Positions 5,516 to 9,946 of a DNA stretch of 9,946 nt are shown here, piece by piece. A model generated the notes under the pieces. It saw nothing but the letters and a program-made list of their open reading frames with translations, had not been told where the DNA came from and searched no databases. The position numbers and the translations under genes were made by a program. Source of the stretch: Candidatus Niyogiibacteriota bacterium (lineage in GTDB: Bacteria > Patescibacteriota > Minisyncoccia > 1-14-0-10-42-19); the NCBI GenBank assembly GCA_016204155.1, contig JACQLG010000032.1:1-9946 (forward strand), read 5' to 3'. Every line of letters begins with the position of its first letter. The first letter of the stretch is position 1.

Positions 5516-5593
5516 GTTATTAAGTAATTTGTTATTAAGTTATTGAGCGCAATAGAATATAGAATAGTAACTAATAACTCAATAACCAATAAC
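5516..5593. repeat. AT-rich composite repeat between gpmI and the transporter gene
   Basis: GTTATTAAG occurs at 5516-5524 and 5531-5539, a 15-base period. GTTATTGAG (5539-5547) is the exact complement of CTCAATAAC (5578-5586). Both arms extend with a further GTTATT unit (5531-5536 and 5588-5593), giving an imperfect inverted repeat of 5531-5593. The loop contains ATAGAAT twice. No T-run follows, so an intrinsic terminator is unlikely, and no convincing promoter is seen for the transporter. Confidence 0.65.
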
Positions 5594-5601
5594 TAAAACG
5601 T

Positions 5602-6822
5602 ATGAGATTATTTCATTTTTCATCAACGTTCCCCCGCGATTTATTTTCTTTGCCGATTGGGATAAAGCGCCTTTCGATCGTCATGTTTTTATACTATATC
5701 AGCTGGGGCGTAATGGATCCGTTTATGCCGATTTATTTTGATACGCTTTTTGGCTCGTATACGTCGGTTGGTATTGTTTTTGCTCTTTTATATTTTTTCT
5801 CTGTTTTTCTGTCGCTGCCTTTCGGCGACTTATCTGATATTGTTTCAAAAAGAACTTTGATGAAAATAATACTTGTGTTGTATCTTCCGCTGGGTCCCCT
5901 TATTTCGATAGTGCGCACCATGACCCACGTTATTTTTTTCCGGGCGTATCATGCGTTTCTTGCGACAGGGCTTTGGGCATCTGCCGAGGCGTATGTCCGT
6001 TCTCATTCCCCAGAAAAGCAATCATCAGAAAGTATGGGATTATTTGATACTGCGATCGGACTTGCAACATTTGTGGGCGCGATACTCGGAGGCATTCTTG
6101 TAACAGTATTCGGCATCCCTATTGTTTTTTATATTATGCCTTTGTTTGTGTTTGCGGCTCTTTGTGCGATTTTTTTTCTTCCTGATCATGAAGGCTCTCC
6201 GAGTTTTATTGCAGGCGTTAAACAGCTTTTTCGTAAAAGAATGTTTCGTTTTGAAATCAATGATTTTTTTTCATTGCCGGGCATCAGGCGCATTACCTTG
6301 CTATCGTTTCTTTTTAATGCGGCTTCGATCGGAACGATGGTTCTCCTTCCTCTTGTGTATAGGGCGCTTGGAGCATCGTTTTGGGAAATTGGCTTGATTT
6401 ATGCTGTTTTTATGCTCCCCTCGCTTTTTGAAGCGCCATTTTCTGTTCTTGCCGATCATGTGGATAAAAAATTTATTTTTATTTTCGGGGCGCTCGTGGC
6501 GGTTGTTATCCAGTTGAGTATGGCTATGATCCATGGCGTTATTCCTCTTTTTATTCTTTCATTATTCCTCGGCATATTTTTTTCGCTTCTTCGCCCCTGC
6601 ATTGAAGGAGCGGTGACACATGCTATGCCGCGCGAGCGGATCGGGGAATTAAACGGCGTCTATCGGTCGTTTCTGCTTATTGCTTCAGCGGCGGGTTCTT
6701 TTGCTATTGGTCCGGTTGCGGATGCCTTTACGATTCAAGCGGCATTTTTAGTTGGTGCAATTCTTATGGCGGTCTTCTTTTTTGCCGCGCTTTTCCACCC
6801 CGCCCAGAAATCCATACATTAG
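5602..6822 (+). CDS. Major facilitator superfamily transporter, substrate unknown
   Basis: The 406-residue protein is very hydrophobic, with about 12 predicted membrane helices in two halves, the standard MFS layout. The motif-A loop between helices 2 and 3 reads GDLSDIVSKR (75-84). The matching loop in the second half reads SVLADHVDKK (281-290), showing the internal duplication. A basic central loop (about 205-230) separates the halves. A PxxP-like MDPFMPIY near residue 38 and RAYHAFLATGLWASAEAYVRS (114-134) lie in the first half. MFS proteins of this length include drug and sugar exporters; nothing in the sequence fixes the substrate or direction. It begins 86 bases after gpmI across the AT-rich repeat, with no Shine-Dalgarno site and no clear promoter, so co-transcription with gpmI is likely. 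Confidence 0.9.
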   Translation: MRLFHFSSTFPRDLFSLPIGIKRLSIVMFLYYISWGVMDPFMPIYFDTLFGSYTSVGIVFALLYFFSVFLSLPFGDLSDIVSKRTLMKIILVLYLPLGPLISIVRTMTHVIFFRAYHAFLATGLWASAEAYVRSHSPEKQSSESMGLFDTAIGLATFVGAILGGILVTVFGIPIVFYIMPLFVFAALCAIFFLPDHEGSPSFIAGVKQLFRKRMFRFEINDFFSLPGIRRITLLSFLFNAASIGTMVLLPLVYRALGASFWEIGLIYAVFMLPSLFEAPFSVLADHVDKKFIFIFGALVAVVIQLSMAMIHGVIPLFILSLFLGIFFSLLRPCIEGAVTHAMPRERIGELNGVYRSFLLIASAAGSFAIGPVADAFTIQAAFLVGAILMAVFFFAALFHPAQKSIH

Positions 6823-6846
6823 CATTTTGATTATTTTTATTCTTTT

Positions 6847-6876
6847 TTGACAGAGCTGCAGTAAAAATCATATAAT
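6847..6876 (+). promoter_or_regulatory. Consensus promoter of the queD-folE-queE-methyltransferase unit
   Basis: A perfect TTGACA (6847-6852), an 18-base spacer and a perfect TATAAT (6871-6876). Transcription would start near 6883, leaving a leader of only about 20 bases with no Shine-Dalgarno site. That leader is too short for a preQ1 riboswitch. Confidence 0.8.
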
Positions 6877-6903
6877 AGTGGGACTGCAATAAGTTTTAGA
6901 TTT

Positions 6904-7281
6904 ATGACGGCAGATCAAAAAATCAGTGTTAGTAAAATTTTTACTTTTGAAGCAGCTCACCAATTACCGAATCATAAGGGGAAATGTGCCCGTCTTCATG
7001 GGCACTCATACCGATTTGAAGTCACTGTCAGTGGACCCATCCAGCAAGAGGGCGGTTCTTCAGAGGGTATGGTGATTGATTTTGCTGACCTATCAAACAT
7101 TGTCGAAAGGGAGATCCTCCAACCATGGGATCACCAGTTTTTAAATGATCTTGTTCCGTATGTTACAACGGCAGAAAATCTTGCAGTAGATATTTTTAAT
7201 AAATTAAAAAGGAGCGGCATACCTATCAAACGAGTATGTCTTTGGGAAACGGCGCAAGCATCCGCCACTGTAGAAGAATAA
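6904..7281 (+). CDS. queD: 6-carboxytetrahydropterin synthase (QueD / PTPS family)
   Basis: QueD converts 7,8-dihydroneopterin triphosphate to 6-carboxy-5,6,7,8-tetrahydropterin, the second step from GTP toward 7-deazaguanines. The 125-residue length is normal. The zinc ligands are His19 (FEAAHQL), His32 and His34 (RLHGH). The catalytic Cys28 sits in the CxxxHGH pattern typical of QueD. Asp76-His77 (WDHQFLN) and Glu115 (CLWET) complete the active site, and TAEN (89-92) is the conserved substrate-pocket motif. It is the first gene of the unit, driven by the promoter at 6847-6876, with folE following 17 bases after its stop. Eukaryotic-type PTPS is less likely given the Cys-motif spacing and the queE neighbour. 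Confidence 0.93.
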   Translation: MTADQKISVSKIFTFEAAHQLPNHKGKCARLHGHSYRFEVTVSGPIQQEGGSSEGMVIDFADLSNIVEREILQPWDHQFLNDLVPYVTTAENLAVDIFNKLKRSGIPIKRVCLWETAQASATVEE

Positions 7282-7298
7282 AATTAAAATCTTATTTT

Positions 7299-7853
7299 AT
7301 GGATACCTTTGATTCAAAAATTATTCAGGCTGTGGAATTAATTTTACAAGCGATTGGAGAAGATCGAAAACGCCCAGGGTTGCGAGATACACCGGAGCGA
7401 GTTGTTCGAGCATGGAAGGAATGGACTCGAGGTTATCAAAAATTTCCTAGAGAAATAAAAACATTTCCCACTGATTACGACGGTTTAATTATTCGAAAAG
7501 GCATACCCTTTTTCAGTTTTTGCGAACACCATCTTGCTCCGTATACTGGTCTTCTTGATTTCGGGTATATCCCCAAAGGTAAGGTGGTAGGTATTTCAAA
7601 AATTATCCGTTTTTTTCGTCATTATTGTGCCCGCTTATCTATTCAGGAAGATCTTACAAAAGACATTATTGGAAAATTTGAAAAGATCGTTGAACCAAAA
7701 GGATCTATAATTCGGATGAGTGCCAATCATACATGCGAAAGCACCAGGGGAGTTACTCAAAATGGAGTTCCCACGATAACTTTTTACAGTACGGGTATCT
7801 TTAAAAAAGATCCCGCTCTCGTCACTGAATTTTTTAATAATCTAAATACATAG
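7299..7853 (+). CDS. folE: GTP cyclohydrolase I
   Basis: FolE opens GTP to 7,8-dihydroneopterin triphosphate, the first step shared by folate and 7-deazaguanine synthesis. From the ATG at 7299 it has 184 residues, near the size of shorter bacterial enzymes. PGLRDTPERVVRAW (26-39) is the family signature. FCEHHLAPY (74-82) holds zinc ligands Cys75 and His78 and the catalytic His77. ANHTCESTRG (142-151) holds His144, the third zinc ligand Cys146 and Arg150. SIQEDL (114-119) carries the substrate-pocket Gln-Glu pair. The frame is open upstream into queD (to 7236), but the ATG at 7299 fits the family best; no Shine-Dalgarno site helps. Its place between queD and queE, 2 bases ahead of queE, points to deazaguanine rather than folate synthesis, although both could share its product. 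Confidence 0.93.
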   Translation: MDTFDSKIIQAVELILQAIGEDRKRPGLRDTPERVVRAWKEWTRGYQKFPREIKTFPTDYDGLIIRKGIPFFSFCEHHLAPYTGLLDFGYIPKGKVVGISKIIRFFRHYCARLSIQEDLTKDIIGKFEKIVEPKGSIIRMSANHTCESTRGVTQNGVPTITFYSTGIFKKDPALVTEFFNNLNT

Positions 7854-7855
7854 AT

Positions 7856-8653
7856 ATGGAAGAGTCTCCTTCAGTCCATACAAAAGAAGGCGTGCTTGAC
7901 AAGGAAAAAGTAAAAGAACGATTCGCTGTATCTGGTGACCGTACTTTTTTTACTGAACAGGGCGAGGGGATAACCGTTGGCGAACCAGCGGTCTTTTTTC
8001 GTCTCCATCATTGCAATCTGGATTGCACATGGTGCGATACGCCCTACACATGGAATAAGAGAATGCCTGAATTTTACAAAGAAAGGGAGGTGTGGAGTTT
8101 TGACGAGACTATTCAGAATATTGTTTTAGATTGGAATGAAGGAATAAAAAACTATCAAGAAGAAGGAAAGGGGATAAAACCACGGCTTGTAATTACGGGA
8201 GGCGAGCCAATGATTCAATGTAAGCAAATAGATAAATTTCTTCGTCGTCCAGAATTAAAAAATTGGGAAGTTGAAATCGAGACTAACGGTACTATTCCGC
8301 CGCCCAAGGAATTCCCAGAACAGGTGCAGTTTAATTGTTCTCCGAAATTGGAAAATTCAGGAGTTCCAAGAAAAAAAAGAATCAATCCCGAGGCGATAAA
8401 AGCTTTAAAAGAAAGAAATACTTATTTTAAATTCGTGGTTAGGGATGAAAAAGATATTGACGAAATTATGAACGACTACATGCCTCTTCTTGAAGATTTC
8501 CCAAGGGAGCGGATTTATATTTCACCAGAAGGTGTAGATGCAAAAACACTTGATGAGGTGCGTGAAAAAGTGCGTGATCGTGTAGAACAAGAAGGATTTA
8601 TGCTGGGTGATCGTCTTCAAATAAGAAAATATGGGAATCGCCGTCGCACATAA
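7856..8653 (+). CDS. queE: 7-carboxy-7-deazaguanine synthase (radical SAM)
   Basis: QueE contracts the ring of 6-carboxytetrahydropterin to 7-carboxy-7-deazaguanine. The iron-sulfur motif is Cys53-x3-Cys57-x2-Cys60 (CNLDCTWCDT), the normal radical-SAM spacing. TEQGEG (33-38) matches the QueE N-terminal substrate motif. GGEP (115-118) binds SAM, ETNGT (142-146) follows, and SPKL (162-165) is conserved in QueE. The C-terminus ends GNRRRT, close to the GNKRGT seen in many QueE proteins. The length is 265 residues, somewhat longer than many bacterial QueE, with about 20 extra N-terminal residues (rich in Glu and Lys) before the core. Whether those are translated is uncertain, since no RBS marks the start. 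It is packed 2 bases after folE and 6 bases before the methyltransferase gene. Confidence 0.93.
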   Translation: MEESPSVHTKEGVLDKEKVKERFAVSGDRTFFTEQGEGITVGEPAVFFRLHHCNLDCTWCDTPYTWNKRMPEFYKEREVWSFDETIQNIVLDWNEGIKNYQEEGKGIKPRLVITGGEPMIQCKQIDKFLRRPELKNWEVEIETNGTIPPPKEFPEQVQFNCSPKLENSGVPRKKRINPEAIKALKERNTYFKFVVRDEKDIDEIMNDYMPLLEDFPRERIYISPEGVDAKTLDEVREKVRDRVEQEGFMLGDRLQIRKYGNRRRT

Positions 8654-8659
8654 TTATTT

Positions 8660-9349
8660 ATGGCTCACCTTTATTCTCAACATCTTGCAAAGCAATACTC
8701 TCTTCAAAGAAATAGGCTTCGTGCTACAGACAAGAGAACATTCGCACTGCTTAAAAGGATAAGCATTATACGTAAATACGTATTAGATTTTGGGTGCGGT
8801 GATGGTGGATATGCAATGCAGCTTTCTCGTATGGGAGCAAGAAAAGTGGTTGGTATTGATATTAGTCCTACAATGATTAAGTTGGCTAATAGAAATTTAA
8901 AAAAAGAACAAATTAAAAATGTTGAATTTATGCAAGCCGACGGTGCCCAATTGCATTTTCATAAAAATACATTCGACGTGGCGTTTTCTAATTTTGTTTT
9001 GCATCATTTTCAAGATATTTCGGCGCCATTAAATGAAATTTCTCGCGTTTTAAAAAAAAGTGGTTACTTGCTAGCAACCCTCAATGCTTATAAAGTGAAA
9101 TCACGGCGTTTTATTGATGCGATCGCTCGCTCGGCAGTCCCCATGCGTTTAGGAACGGGGAGAGACTCTTTTGTTGTTACGGCGTTCCTGCACACCAACG
9201 AAGACATTAAATCTTCATTAATAAAAACCGGCTTTAAAGTCCTTTTTTATAAAGTGGTTCAAAATCCTAACGCGGCAATTGATTCTTCTTATCATTATAT
9301 AAATCAAGTAAGCTATAATTCGTTGCTTTTCCTTGCCAGAAAGATGTGA
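8660..9349 (+). CDS. Class I SAM-dependent methyltransferase, substrate unknown
   Basis: The 229-residue protein has a Rossmann-type methyltransferase core. Motif I is VLDFGCGDGG (41-50), which binds SAM. The acidic end of strand 2 is Asp67 in VVGIDIS. QADGAQLHF (92-100) contributes the adenine contact. FDVAFSNFVLHHF (105-117) and RVLKKSGYLLAT (129-140) are the usual later strands of Methyltransf_11/25-type enzymes. The C-terminal 80 residues (RRFIDAIARS onward) likely form a substrate cap, with a Tyr- and Asn-rich end. No DNA-methylase NPPY or DPPY motif is present, so DNA base methylation of the usual kind is not indicated. It is the last gene of the deazaguanine unit, where queC might be expected. 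It may act on a pathway product, RNA or an unrelated small molecule; this cannot be decided from sequence. Confidence 0.85.
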   Translation: MAHLYSQHLAKQYSLQRNRLRATDKRTFALLKRISIIRKYVLDFGCGDGGYAMQLSRMGARKVVGIDISPTMIKLANRNLKKEQIKNVEFMQADGAQLHFHKNTFDVAFSNFVLHHFQDISAPLNEISRVLKKSGYLLATLNAYKVKSRRFIDAIARSAVPMRLGTGRDSFVVTAFLHTNEDIKSSLIKTGFKVLFYKVVQNPNAAIDSSYHYINQVSYNSLLFLARKM

Positions 9350-9365
9350 TCTATTTTTCATTTAT

Positions 9366-9393
9366 TTGACATTTTTGATTTACTTGCTATAAT
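9366..9393 (+). promoter_or_regulatory. Consensus promoter of nusA
   Basis: A perfect TTGACA (9366-9371), a 16-base spacer ending in TGC (extended -10) and a perfect TATAAT (9388-9393). Transcription would start near 9400, about 68 bases before the nusA ATG and upstream of the hairpin at 9411-9433. Confidence 0.8.
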
Positions 9394-9410
9394 GGGGGAT
9401 ATTGTATTGT

Positions 9411-9439
9411 AGTCCGTTTGAGTAGAACGGACTTTCTTT
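9411..9439 (+). terminator. Terminator-like hairpin in the nusA leader
   Basis: AGTCCGTT (9411-9418) pairs perfectly with AACGGACT (9426-9433) around a 7-base loop, followed by TTCTTT (9434-9439). It lies downstream of the nusA promoter, so it would be transcribed on every nusA mRNA starting at about +11. It can end transcripts from the methyltransferase unit, which has no other terminator, and could also attenuate nusA. Confidence 0.6.
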
Positions 9440-9467
9440 ATAGAAATATACACATATTTTATTCATT

Positions 9468-9946
9468 ATGTTGACTGATCTCAAAATATTTAAAGCGGCG
9501 CTTGAACAGTTGGAAGTCGATCGGGGGGTGCCGCGCGAAAAAATTATTGAAGCTATTGAGATGGCGTTAGCCGCCGCCTACAAAAAGGAATACGGCAAGC
9601 GCGACCAGATTGTGCGCGCCCATTTTGACGTTGAGAAAGGAGATGTCCGTTTTGAGCAGGTGAAAATAATTGTTGACGCTTCAATGATTAAAACGGAAGA
9701 GGAAATTCAGCAGGAAATAGAAGAACGCGAACGAAAGATGAAGGAAGCGGAGGAGCGCGGCGAGGAATACAGGGAAGAAAAGGAAGAAGAAGTGCCGGAG
9801 ACGGGCGGAGAAGATAAGGCGCCAAAAAAAGTCCGCTTTAATCCGGAACGCCATATTATGATTGACGAAGCAAAAAAGATTAAAAAAGGCGCAAAATCCG
9901 GCGAAGAGCTTGTCTTTCCTCTTGAACATAAGGAAGACTATGGGCG
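9468..9946 (+). CDS. nusA: Transcription termination/antitermination factor NusA, N-terminal part (cut by window end)
   Basis: The frame is open to the window end: 159 codons plus two bases, with no stop. It starts MLTDLKIFKAALEQLEVDRGVPREKIIEAIEMALAAAYKKEYG, the typical NusA N-terminal domain that contacts RNA polymerase. VMIDEAKKI-like HIMIDEAKKIKKGAKSGEELVFPLEHKEDYG (129-159) matches the segment just before the family's conserved fdFGRIAAQTA. Between these, residues about 72-126 form an acidic, Glu- and Lys-rich insert absent from E. coli and Bacillus NusA; it looks helical and then disordered. The S1 and KH domains would follow outside the window. No Shine-Dalgarno site precedes the ATG. 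NusA binds nascent RNA and the polymerase flap and aids hairpin-dependent pausing and termination, so the hairpin in its own leader suggests autoregulation. Confidence 0.93.
   Translation, partial: MLTDLKIFKAALEQLEVDRGVPREKIIEAIEMALAAAYKKEYGKRDQIVRAHFDVEKGDVRFEQVKIIVDASMIKTEEEIQQEIEERERKMKEAEERGEEYREEKEEEVPETGGEDKAPKKVRFNPERHIMIDEAKKIKKGAKSGEELVFPLEHKEDYG

Noticed and set aside
6877..6903. preQ1 riboswitch before queD
   Set aside because: The predicted leader is only about 20 bases and shows no C-rich loop or pseudoknot pattern of a preQ1 aptamer.
7435..7450. Atypical residues around the third zinc ligand of FolE as a sign of inactivation
   Set aside because: The zinc ligands Cys75, His78 and Cys146, the catalytic His77 and Arg150 are all present; the residues between Cys146 and Arg150 vary in active enzymes.

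Overview
The window looks like chromosomal DNA from a small-genome bacterium, most plausibly a Candidate Phyla Radiation / Parcubacteria-type lineage. This is inferred from gene content and style and was not tested by phylogeny. The signs are compact housekeeping genes (RNase Y, HU, GpmI, NusA), a NusA N-terminal domain carrying a long acidic insert, sigma70-type promoters close to consensus, and an almost complete lack of Shine-Dalgarno sites. Only the two genes at 200-1012 and 1222-1443 have clear ones.

Layout. Bases 1-195 are packed with inverted repeats and resemble the terminal region of an IS200/IS605-type (TnpB) element; no complete gene lies there. A lone crotonase-family gene (200-1012, minus) follows, with its own promoter, RBS and terminator. 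Next come two short plus-strand transcription units: a 73-residue protein of unknown function (1222-1443), and an apparently non-coding, highly structured RNA (about 1577-1730). The RNA ends at a bidirectional terminator shared with the convergent HU gene (1758-2030, minus). RNase Y (2185-3717, minus) lies upstream of HU and is divergent from gpmI (3905-5515, plus); their promoters overlap. A major facilitator transporter (5602-6822) follows gpmI across an AT-rich repeat.

A consensus promoter at 6847-6876 then drives a tight four-gene unit: queD, folE, queE and a class I SAM methyltransferase (6904-9349). Together FolE, QueD and QueE convert GTP to 7-carboxy-7-deazaguanine (CDG), the precursor of preQ0, queuosine and related deazaguanines. 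QueC, the next enzyme, is not in the window; the methyltransferase sits where it might be expected. Parts of this unit are clearly more AT-rich than its neighbours (about 28-32% GC in several sampled 60-base lines, versus 50-53% in gpmI, the transporter and nusA), which suggests horizontal acquisition. The window ends inside nusA (from 9468). nusA has its own promoter and a terminator-like hairpin in its leader, which suggests attenuation control.

The items most worth a second look are the structured RNA at 1577-1730, the queD-folE-queE-methyltransferase island without queC, the nusA leader hairpin, and the hairpin cluster at 1-195.
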